From: Caldilineaceae bacterium
GTDB lineage: Bacteria > Chloroflexota > Anaerolineae > Caldilineales > Caldilineaceae
Direction: 5' to 3'
Length of the DNA: 64,000 bases
Assembly (NCBI GenBank): GCA_958295845.1
Contig: OY282376.1
Span: 4,663,022 to 4,727,021 of the forward strand
Part shown: piece by piece, positions 28,813-36,625 of the stretch
Layout of the letters: each line of letters opens with the position of its first letter
Numbering within the stretch: the stretch's first letter is position 1
Notes under the pieces: generated by a model
Database searches by the model: none
What the model was told of the DNA's origin: nothing
Seen by the model: only the letters and a program-made list of their open reading frames with translations
Program-made: the position numbers and the translations under genes

Positions 28813-30069
28813 CTATCGTAGATTGCGGCCGACGCTGGTTCCGCTTTCCACGCCCTTGCCGTTGCTGAAAGCGTCGGCGCCGCTGTAGGGATGGATTACG
28901 ACATTGCGGCCCAGGCGGCTGGCGGCGGGTACGACGCTGCCTTTGCCGATGAGGGAGAGGCCGGTGTTGAGGCGGGCCGACAGCTCGGGGTTGGGGCTGT
29001 TATTATCGGAATGGCCAACGTGCGCGTCCTGGCAGACGCGCACTTCTTTGTCTATCACGCAGCGTTCGACGACTGCGCCGGCTTCGATGATGGTGTCGTT
29101 GAGGATGACACTGTCGCGGACGACGGCGCCCTCGCCCACCTGCACGCCCGGCGACAGGACGCTGCGTTCCACTGCGCCTTCGATCTGGCAGCCATTGGAT
29201 AGGAGCGTCCCATCCACGTCCGCGGCCGGCCCCAGCTTGACCGGCGCGCGCTCCTGGCTGCGAGTATGCACGACCCATTCCGGCGCATAGAGGTTGAGCG
29301 CCGGCTCCTCGGCCAGCAGGCTCATATTTGCATCCCAGTAGGCCTGAACGGTGCTGGCATCGGCCCAGTAGCCTGGATAGGTGTAGCTGTTGACATGGCC
29401 TTTGGCGACCAGCCCCGGCAGGATATCGCGGCCGATGTCATCGCCGCTGCCGTTGCCGAGGACCTCTACGAGGTAGTCACGGCTGAAGACATAGACGCCC
29501 ATGCTGGCAAGATTCTGCTGTGTGCGGCGCGGTTTTTCCTGAAATTCGACGACGCGGTTGTCTGCATCCTGCGAGACGATGCCGAAACGGTGGGTTTCGT
29601 GGCGACTGACGCGGCGGACGGCGATAGTGACGGGCGCGCCGGCGCGCAGATGGTGTTCAAGGAAGGGCCGGTAGTCCATCAGATAGATATGTTTGCCGGA
29701 GAGGATGAGTACGCACTCCTCCTTCTGCTGGATTACGTAGTCCAGGTTGCGCCGGATGGCGTCGGCGGAGCCGCGTTGCCAGTCCCCATAGGGTCCGCCG
29801 CGGTAGGGTTGCAGCAGACGGACGCCGCCGCTGGAGCGGTCCAGATCCCAGGGTTTGCCGATGCCGATATGGTCGTTGAGGCTGCGGGGCCGGTATTGGG
29901 TGAGAACGGCGACATTGTGGATGCCGCTGTTGACACAGTTGCTGAGGGAGAAGTCGATCAGGCGGAACTTGCCGGCGAAGGGGACGGCCGGTTCGGAGCG
30001 GATCTCGGTGAGGACACTGAGGTCGGCGTTGTCGGCGCCGGCCATGATCATAGCGAATGCAGAAGACAT
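28813..30069 (-). CDS. GlgC paralogue with a degenerate active site (GlgD-like)
   Basis: 418 aa, aligned end to end with the upstream GlgC. It keeps the fold (PAVPFAGKFRLIDFSLSNCVNSGI, YRPRSLNDHIGIGKPWDLDR, C-terminal left-handed beta-helix with NDTIIEAGAVVERCVIDKEV), but the nucleotide loop GGEGTRL is GADNADL (11-17), the following RAKPAVPF is RSEPAVPF, and the catalytic Asp of GDHIY is Lys (GKHIY, 125-129). It is therefore unlikely to catalyse ADP-glucose synthesis alone and may be a regulatory subunit, as GlgD is for GlgC in Firmicutes. It starts 47 nt after glgC, same strand. Confidence 0.85.
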   Translation of the reverse strand: MSSAFAMIMAGADNADLSVLTEIRSEPAVPFAGKFRLIDFSLSNCVNSGIHNVAVLTQYRPRSLNDHIGIGKPWDLDRSSGGVRLLQPYRGGPYGDWQRGSADAIRRNLDYVIQQKEECVLILSGKHIYLMDYRPFLEHHLRAGAPVTIAVRRVSRHETHRFGIVSQDADNRVVEFQEKPRRTQQNLASMGVYVFSRDYLVEVLGNGSGDDIGRDILPGLVAKGHVNSYTYPGYWADASTVQAYWDANMSLLAEEPALNLYAPEWVVHTRSQERAPVKLGPAADVDGTLLSNGCQIEGAVERSVLSPGVQVGEGAVVRDSVILNDTIIEAGAVVERCVIDKEVRVCQDAHVGHSDNNSPNPELSARLNTGLSLIGKGSVVPAASRLGRNVVIHPYSGADAFSNGKGVESGTSVGRNLR

Positions 30070-30116
30070 AGGGAGCGATCCTCGCGGTCCGTTTGTGTAG
30101 GGGCGCAGCGCGAAGG

Positions 30117-31376
30117 CTAAATGGTTTGCCCATCCTCGACGACGAGGTTCGGTGGAAAGTCCTGCTCGCCGCTGTCGCTGTTGACGATTACGTTGGTGCC
30201 AATCTGGGCGCCGTCGGGAATGAATGCGCCTTTGCCGATGACGGTATGGGCGCTGTCCAGTTTGTCGGGAAACTGCTGGTTGGGCGGCGGCGCGTCCGAA
30301 GTGGCGCCGCCGACCTTGGCGCCGAACCCGACGATGACCTGCTTGTCGATGATGACCCGTTCCACGTGTGCCCCGGGGCCGATCCAGGAGTCGTTCATGA
30401 GGATGCTATCCTGCACGACTGCGCCGGGGCTGACATAGACGCCGGGGCTGAAGATGCTGTTTTTGACAGTTCCATGCACTTCGCAACCGTTCGACACCAT
30501 GCTCTGCACGACCCGTGATTGGGGTCCGAATTTGGCAGGCGGACGTTCCTCTGAGCGGGTGGAGACGGGCCAGTTGTCGGTATAGAGGTCGAGGGCCGGG
30601 TTGGGCTGGAGCAGCTCGAGACTTGTCTTCCAGTAGGCGTCTACGGTGCCGACGTCGACCCAGTATCCGGTGAAGGGGTAGGAAAGGACTCGGTCTCCGG
30701 CGGCGAGCATGGCGGGGACGACGTGCTGGCCGAAATCGGTGCGGGGGTCGTCGGCGCCTCTCTCCTGGAGTCGTTGGGCAAGTACGCGGCTGTTAAAGAC
30801 GTAGATGCCCATTGATGCCAGATTGCTGGTTGGCTTCTCCGGTTTTTCATAGAACTGGACGATTTCATCTTCCGAGTTCGTCTCCATGATACCGAATCGG
30901 TGCGCCTCCTCGATCGGCACGGGCATAACGCCGATGGTCACGTCGGCGCCCTTGCGCTGGTGGAAGTCCAGCATTGGGCCGTAGTCCATCTTATAGATGT
31001 GGTCGCCGGAGAGAATCAGGGCGGTGTCAGCATTGTATTCGGTGAGGAAGTTCAGATTTTGCAGGATTGCGTCGGCGGTGCCGGCATACCAGTCCTGTTC
31101 GCCGCGGCCCTGATAGGGCTGCAGGAGGCGGATGCCGCCGTGCTGGCGGTCGAGATCCCAGGGCTTGCCGATGCCGATGTGTTCGTTGAGACTGTGGGGC
31201 CGGTATTGGGTGAGGACGCCTACGGTATAGATGCCGCTATTGACGCAGTTGCTGATCGTGAAGTCGATAATGCGAAACTTGCCGGCGAAGGGAACCGCGG
31301 GTTTGGCCCTTTTCTCGGACAGGACGGTGAGACGGGTGCCCTCCCCGCCAGCCAGGATCATAGCAACGGTTCTCAT
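30117..31376 (-). CDS. glgC: Glucose-1-phosphate adenylyltransferase
   Basis: Makes ADP-glucose from ATP and glucose-1-phosphate for glycogen synthesis; 419 aa. Intact signature: nucleotide loop ILAGGEGTRLTVLSEKRAKPAVPF (residues 7-30), FRIIDFTISNCVNSGI, GTADAI, catalytic GDHIYKMDY (124-132), the sugar-phosphate region VQFYEKPEKP, and a C-terminal beta-helix (SIFSPGVYVSPGAVVQDSILMND). First gene of a two-gene unit with the degenerate paralogue. A promoter with a large palindromic structure sits upstream. Confidence 0.94.
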   Translation of the reverse strand: MRTVAMILAGGEGTRLTVLSEKRAKPAVPFAGKFRIIDFTISNCVNSGIYTVGVLTQYRPHSLNEHIGIGKPWDLDRQHGGIRLLQPYQGRGEQDWYAGTADAILQNLNFLTEYNADTALILSGDHIYKMDYGPMLDFHQRKGADVTIGVMPVPIEEAHRFGIMETNSEDEIVQFYEKPEKPTSNLASMGIYVFNSRVLAQRLQERGADDPRTDFGQHVVPAMLAAGDRVLSYPFTGYWVDVGTVDAYWKTSLELLQPNPALDLYTDNWPVSTRSEERPPAKFGPQSRVVQSMVSNGCEVHGTVKNSIFSPGVYVSPGAVVQDSILMNDSWIGPGAHVERVIIDKQVIVGFGAKVGGATSDAPPPNQQFPDKLDSAHTVIGKGAFIPDGAQIGTNVIVNSDSGEQDFPPNLVVEDGQTI

Positions 31377-31437
31377 AGGCGACTATCCAAGTGGTACCTG
31401 TGTGGCGAGGCATTCCTTCAATCTCGAGATTAGGTTT

Positions 31438-31466
31438 ATGATATCCGAAAGGGCACTAAAGCCCAA
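31438..31466 (-). promoter_or_regulatory. Predicted glgC promoter
   Basis: Minus strand TTGGGC, 17-nt spacer, TATCAT, about 60 nt before the glgC ATG. The -35 hexamer is part of the outer arm of the nested palindrome. Confidence 0.55.
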
Positions 31467-31515
31467 CTGCGAGGCAGCCCCTGGCAAGCTTCACCAGGGT
31501 TAGGGGCTTGGGCTT
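31459..31515. promoter_or_regulatory. Nested palindrome in the glgC upstream region
   Basis: Outer arms AAGCCCAA (31459-31466) and TTGGGCTT (31508-31515), middle arms AGCCCCT (31476-31482) and AGGGGCT (31502-31508), and an inner CCTGG/CCAGG pair around GCAAGCTTCA. All arms are perfect. Confidence 0.65.
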
Positions 31516-31763
31516 AAGACCCTGGAGGTAGAGGATACTCAACACAGGTTTTGGAGTCCACGCCCAGTTCAGATTGGCGCGAGCTTGGAGTTCCTTTCCG
31601 GGATCCCTGTGCCTGGCAGTTGCATTGAATAGACGCGAACTGGTTCAGTAATCGTGGGCAAGTGGGCCAGCAGGTAAACCCGTCCCCTGTAGCTTGGCCT
31701 ATCATGAGATTCCTTCAAACTTGGACGGGGCAGAATAGACCAGATACTGTGCATCACGGACGA

Positions 31764-33950
31764 ATGTCCGAATCGATTTCTTCTGCGCAACGTTCGTCAG
31801 GCGCGGCTGCATCAGCAAAACAGGGTCGCTACCTCATCCTTTTGGCATCCGGGGCAATTGCGCTTGCAATACTTGCTGCCGCTATGTTGCTGCGCCTCCC
31901 TCACCTTGCAGAAATTCCACCGGGGATCACTTTCGATGAAGGGGCACATGGGGTGGATGCAGTCAGGGTCTTACAGGGAAGGCATGGAGTCTTCTTCCCA
32001 GACAATAGCGGCCGCGAAGCACTTATCGTCTATGCCATAGCCCTCGCTCACTCCCTTTTGGGGCCGTCAATAGCTGCTCTGCGCCTTCCCACTGCCCTTG
32101 CTAGCGCTTCGGCAGTTCTGGCGCTGTTTTGGGCAGGCTACACTCTTTTTAGCATAGAGGAGAACACAGAGATTCGCCGGCCCTGGCGGGGGATATTCAT
32201 TGGCGGTGTCAGCGCTGCCCTGCTGGCAGTCTCTCTCAACCACGTGGTTTTGGGCCGCGTAGCCTTTAGGGCAAACTTCTTACTACTTCTGTTGCCTCTT
32301 TGCCTAGCTTTGCTGTGGCGAGGATGGCGGCAGCATGGTTGGTGGACAATCACACTGGCCGGACTGTGCGCCGGTGTCCTGCAATATACTTACATTCCTG
32401 CACGCTTACTCCCTGCTCTCCTTCTATTCTTCGGGCTCACTTTCCTGATTCCTCTAAACGACAAGGCCATTCGCAGAGTACGTGAAGGATGGCCCAGGGC
32501 TGCTCTATTTGCCTCCGTGTCCGCTCTCATGGCCACGCCGATTATCATCTACTTTGCCCTCCATCCCGATCACATGGCAGACAGGATTAGCCAAGTTTCC
32601 TTGTTCTCACCTACAAGAACAGCTGGAGATCCTCTGGGAACACTCTTGCTAAATGTGTGGGATCATTTCCTCGTCCTCGGTTTTCGCGGCGATCCAAATT
32701 GGATTCACAATTATGAGGGCCGTTCCATGCTGAATCCATGGGAAGCCCTCTTTTTCTGGTCGGGATTGGCGTTGTCTCTGTGGCGATGGCGCTCGCACGC
32801 TAATTCGCGCCTTCTGCTGATATGGCTTGCCGTTATGCTGCTACCGGCCCTTCTTGCCCGGAATCCCTATCCGTTGGTACCAAACACTTTACGGATGATG
32901 GGGGCCACACCCGCCGTCTACCTTCTCATCGGTTTGGCGGCTTGGGAAACGTTTCAATTCTGCAAGAAGCGGTGGCCAGTCGTCACTCCTGTCCTAATTT
33001 TTCTTCTGGCCGCGATGATTTTCGTGCAGGGTGTACTCACCTATCGCACCTACTTCAACGACTATGAACCTTTTGCCAGGAGCAGGGAGAGTTTTCATGG
33101 CCAGTGGACCGATGCTGCCCTGGAGTTGAGTGCCATGACGCCTACCGATGGAAAGGTCTATCTGATTCTCAGCCAGGACCGCTTTGCGCACTACGGATTC
33201 GAATACATTTATGAAGGGGACGTCCCGGTCCACATAATCAACCATCGCGGCCCAGGAATGCCCTATGAGTCGGACGCGAAAACATCGCGTCAGACTTTGT
33301 TCAAGGTCGCGGCAGGGGAGAACCTTTCCACTATCGCATTTCTGGACTGGGACGAAGAGCTGGGCTGGAATGACGAAGAAGAACGAGAAATGTTAGATCT
33401 GCTTGGGCAATATGGGCGTTTTTCAGGCAGCGAGAAGTTTTCCAGTTTTCAGATTCATACTTTTTCCGATCTGTCCATCGAATTGCCTTGGCGATTCTAC
33501 GAGCAGTTGGAGCCGCTGTCCGTTCGTTACGACGCAGACATCAGCCTTCTCGGTCTCGCCGTCGGCCAGGAGGCGGAGCAAATGAGCTCGGAGGAGGTGA
33601 TCGGCGTGGATGGAAACCGACCCCTCTGGGTGGGGCTGTCTTGGCAGACAGACCGCAGCGTAGAGGTCGACTTCAAGGTTGCTCTGCGACTCTACGATGC
33701 CGACGGCAGGAACCAGTATAACTATGATGGTTTTCTAAAGAATCTGAACGGGGATACGACAAAAGGTTGGATACCAGGCCACCCTGTTGAGACTCTCTTC
33801 TTCCTTGACATTCCGCCGGACATACCGCCTGGCTTATACGACTTGCGGTTGATCGTTTACAATGCCGAGACCCAAATTCCGACAGTGGAGATAGATGTCT
33901 GGGAACCGGAGTTGATGTTGGCGCGTGTTCACTTGGCGGAAACGCAGTGA
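31764..33950 (+). CDS. GT39-like membrane glycosyltransferase, tandem copy 1
   Basis: About 728 aa polytopic protein of the dolichyl-phosphate-mannose/ArnT (PMT_2) kind. The first membrane helix (YLILLASGAIALAILAAAMLLRL) is followed by the catalytic loop PGITFDEGAHGVDA with the acidic pair DE, then multiple helices (to about 465) and a soluble C-terminal domain of about 260 aa ending VEIDVWEPELMLARVHL. Start ATG 31764 matches the MSE starts of copies 2 and 3; its ribosome site is weak. This copy is visibly less GC-rich and uses different codons from copies 2 and 3. The donor is presumably a polyprenyl-phosphate sugar. Confidence 0.85.
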   Translation: MSESISSAQRSSGAAASAKQGRYLILLASGAIALAILAAAMLLRLPHLAEIPPGITFDEGAHGVDAVRVLQGRHGVFFPDNSGREALIVYAIALAHSLLGPSIAALRLPTALASASAVLALFWAGYTLFSIEENTEIRRPWRGIFIGGVSAALLAVSLNHVVLGRVAFRANFLLLLLPLCLALLWRGWRQHGWWTITLAGLCAGVLQYTYIPARLLPALLLFFGLTFLIPLNDKAIRRVREGWPRAALFASVSALMATPIIIYFALHPDHMADRISQVSLFSPTRTAGDPLGTLLLNVWDHFLVLGFRGDPNWIHNYEGRSMLNPWEALFFWSGLALSLWRWRSHANSRLLLIWLAVMLLPALLARNPYPLVPNTLRMMGATPAVYLLIGLAAWETFQFCKKRWPVVTPVLIFLLAAMIFVQGVLTYRTYFNDYEPFARSRESFHGQWTDAALELSAMTPTDGKVYLILSQDRFAHYGFEYIYEGDVPVHIINHRGPGMPYESDAKTSRQTLFKVAAGENLSTIAFLDWDEELGWNDEEEREMLDLLGQYGRFSGSEKFSSFQIHTFSDLSIELPWRFYEQLEPLSVRYDADISLLGLAVGQEAEQMSSEEVIGVDGNRPLWVGLSWQTDRSVEVDFKVALRLYDADGRNQYNYDGFLKNLNGDTTKGWIPGHPVETLFFLDIPPDIPPGLYDLRLIVYNAETQIPTVEIDVWEPELMLARVHLAETQ

Positions 33951-34288
33951 CATGGCTGGATGTCCCAACATTGGGACGGTCCTGTCAGACACCCCAGCAG
34001 CAGGTGCAGATCCTTGAAGCTGGTAACAGCATCAACGTTGATTGCGCAACTTCGTCCATAATGGAGGAGTAAGCTTCGTGCGCCAAGTTATGCCGGCGAC
34101 GAGTTAATTGCATGTATTCTTGGGTTTTGCTGGCTGAATCTCTATTCTTGACGTTTGGGTTCAAGCAGATGGAATCAGACTCCGGCCTTCTTTATCAGCG
34201 GCCTGCCCGATCCAGATGTAGATTGGCATTTCGGTGAAACTCCATACCAGGTGGGCAGGGACTGAAAACAGGGGCGGAGCGGGAAAGC
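33951..34288. other. Gap between GT39 copies 1 and 2
   Basis: 338 bp; no gene, RNA or repeat recognised. Confidence 0.6.
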
Positions 34289-36508
34289 ATGTCTGAAACG
34301 TTGTCAGGCGCCTCTCTTGACCAGGGGCGCAACGCATCGGCTGGCGCACAAGGAACTTTCGACGAGGCCGGGGCCGAGGGAGCAGCGCGTCAACGTATCC
34401 AATGGGTTACGTTCGCAGTGTTGCTCGCATTGGCGCTGGCCGTCCTGTTGTTGCGACTTCAGCGTATAGATGAACTCCCGTTTGGGCTCCATCATGATGA
34501 AGGGGCACATGGCATGGATGCTCTCCGCGTGTTGCAGGGAGAGCATGCTGTTTTCTTTCCTGCAAACAATGGACGCGAAGGGCTGATTGTCTATACGATA
34601 GCGCTGGCCGTCTCCTTTTTGGGGCGCACGATGCTGGCTCTTCGTCTGCCCACGGCGCTGGCCAGCGCCGGCACAGTCTTTGTTGTATTCTGGCTAGGGC
34701 AGCTGCTCTTTGGCAAAGATGAGGATGGCCGGGCGACACCATGGCGCGGCCTGCTGGTGGGCGGAATCGGGGCCGGTCTACTGGCGATATCTCTCGGTCA
34801 GACGATCATTGGGCGTGCGGCGCTCAGAGCCAACTTCCTGCCACTGTTTCTATGCCTGTGTGTGGCCTTGCTCTGGTGTGGGTGGGAGGGTAGGAGCTGG
34901 CGGCGGGTTGCGCTGGCGGGAGTGTGCGCAGGGCTGCTGCCATATACTTATCTTGCGGCGCGTTTCACTCCTTTCCTATTTCTCTTTTTTGGTCTGAGTT
35001 TTCTGCTGCCCTGGAGCAAGGGTAGAGGTCGCTTGCGGACTGAGCTGCCTTGGGCAGGCGTCTTTCTGGGCGTGGCTGTGCTGGTAGCGGCGCCGATTCT
35101 CGTTCATTTCGCTTTACATCCTGATCATTTTGTTATCCGCAGCAACCAGCTATTAGTTCTACAGTCTGATCGGAGTCAGGGTGAACCGCTGGGCGCCTTT
35201 CTGGGCAATGTGTGGGCACATTTGTTGGCCTTTGGCTTTCGCGGCGATCCGAACTGGCGGCATAACTTCGCCGGTCAGCCGATGCTGAGTCCATGGGAAG
35301 CGATTTTTTTCTGGCTTGGCGCGGGGATAGCCGTGTGGCGCTGGCAAAGGCCCGCTTACCGCCTGCTGCTAATCTGGCTGGTGGTCCTGGCTCTGCCGGC
35401 GATGCTGGCCAGGGATATTCTTGTTCCCAACACGCTGCGCATGATCGGCGCGGCGCCGGCAGTCTATCTGCTGGCGGCTGTTGGCGTGTGGGAGACATTC
35501 CGTTTCTTGCGGGAGCGATTTTTCGGGAACCATGAAGGCATCGCCACCATCGCATTGGCGTCCGTGGTCAGCGGAACGTTAATTGTTCAGGGTGTTAGCA
35601 CCTATCGCACCTATTTCCAGGAGTGGGCGGACGAGTCAGGAGTCTATCATGAATACGCGGTGGGTTGGGTAGATTTGATCCAGGTGTTAAGCCTGCAGCC
35701 GCCTGATGCGGAGATTGTCTATCTGATCCCCGATGGGCAGCGCCATAAGGCACTGGCAGAGGGCTTTCGCAGTCCAACTTTCGAATACCTGTATCAAGGC
35801 GCGGCGCAGGTCCACCTTTTCCATACAGCCATACCGAACCTGGCGCAGCGGATCGAATCCACGCTTGCAGACATGGAGAACATATCTGCTGTAAGAGTTG
35901 TGGACTGGGACACGGAGGCTGCCTGGACAGGCGATGAGAGCGATCGCTTTGCCGTTCTTTTTGGAAAGTACGGACGATACCTGGGCAGTGACGCGTACGG
36001 CAGCTTTCGGGTGCATAACTACACGGACATTGCGCTGGATCGTCCCTGGACATTCTATAAACATCTGGAGCCGCTGACAGTCTACTATGATGGCGACATC
36101 GCTCTTGAGGGACTCGCCCTGGGCCAGGGCATAAAGCAGTGGTCATCGCAGCGGCTACTCAGCCTGGGCCAGGATCGATCCTTGTGGATGGCCCTGCAGT
36201 GGCGAACTGAATCCGGGTTAGATGTCGACTATGCGATATCCTTGCGCCTTTACAACGCTGAGGAGGAAAGGTCTTACCAGAGGGATATCGTCCTGTGGAA
36301 ACCGAATCATACGCTCACCGGGAGCGGAGGGACATCCGAACTGTTCGATACCCTGATCCAATTCGATTTCCCAACAGATCTCCCGCCTGGTGAGTACGAG
36401 TTGCGGCTGGTCGTTTACAGCACCGAGACCCAGATACCGACTGTCGAGATTGGGGTGTGGGAGCCGGAGTTGATGCTGGCGCGCCTGCATTTGGACGAAA
36501 GCCCGTGA
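34289..36508 (+). CDS. GT39-like membrane glycosyltransferase, tandem copy 2
   Basis: 739 aa. Same architecture as its neighbours: N-terminal cytoplasmic tail, helix VTFAVLLALALAVLLLRL, catalytic loop FGLHHDEGAHGMDALRVLQGE, then FFPANNGREGLIVYTIAL, RLPTALASAGTVFVVFWLG and further helices, and the C-terminal domain with HLEPLTVYYDGDIALEGLALG and a VEIGVWEPELMLARLHL end. Start ATG 34289 has GGGAAAG just upstream. Highly similar to copy 1 along the C-terminal domain and to copy 3 in the membrane part. Acts in the cytoplasmic membrane with active site facing outward, by analogy to PMT/ArnT. Confidence 0.86.
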   Translation: MSETLSGASLDQGRNASAGAQGTFDEAGAEGAARQRIQWVTFAVLLALALAVLLLRLQRIDELPFGLHHDEGAHGMDALRVLQGEHAVFFPANNGREGLIVYTIALAVSFLGRTMLALRLPTALASAGTVFVVFWLGQLLFGKDEDGRATPWRGLLVGGIGAGLLAISLGQTIIGRAALRANFLPLFLCLCVALLWCGWEGRSWRRVALAGVCAGLLPYTYLAARFTPFLFLFFGLSFLLPWSKGRGRLRTELPWAGVFLGVAVLVAAPILVHFALHPDHFVIRSNQLLVLQSDRSQGEPLGAFLGNVWAHLLAFGFRGDPNWRHNFAGQPMLSPWEAIFFWLGAGIAVWRWQRPAYRLLLIWLVVLALPAMLARDILVPNTLRMIGAAPAVYLLAAVGVWETFRFLRERFFGNHEGIATIALASVVSGTLIVQGVSTYRTYFQEWADESGVYHEYAVGWVDLIQVLSLQPPDAEIVYLIPDGQRHKALAEGFRSPTFEYLYQGAAQVHLFHTAIPNLAQRIESTLADMENISAVRVVDWDTEAAWTGDESDRFAVLFGKYGRYLGSDAYGSFRVHNYTDIALDRPWTFYKHLEPLTVYYDGDIALEGLALGQGIKQWSSQRLLSLGQDRSLWMALQWRTESGLDVDYAISLRLYNAEEERSYQRDIVLWKPNHTLTGSGGTSELFDTLIQFDFPTDLPPGEYELRLVVYSTETQIPTVEIGVWEPELMLARLHLDESP

Positions 36509-36625
36509 TGAGTAAGCGAGAAAGCGGCAATTGGCGCATTCAGTCTGCCCAGGCCGGCGGAGAAATCGGAATGGCCAGCGCGAAGAGGGTCGACGAGAAT
36601 CAGGCAAGAGTAAGGAAATACGAGC

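Larger units (their letters stand above)
31377..31763. other. Divergent region between glgC and the first GT39 gene
   Basis: 387 bp. It contains the glgC promoter at 31438-31466 and a nested palindrome at 31459-31515. The remainder (31516-31763) shows no gene, and the frame open from 31662 upstream of the GT39 start lacks support. Confidence 0.6.

Noticed and set aside
31516..31763. Upstream extension of GT39 copy 1 from 31662
   Set aside because: Copies 2 and 3 start at the equivalent of ATG 31764; the extra residues have no homology.
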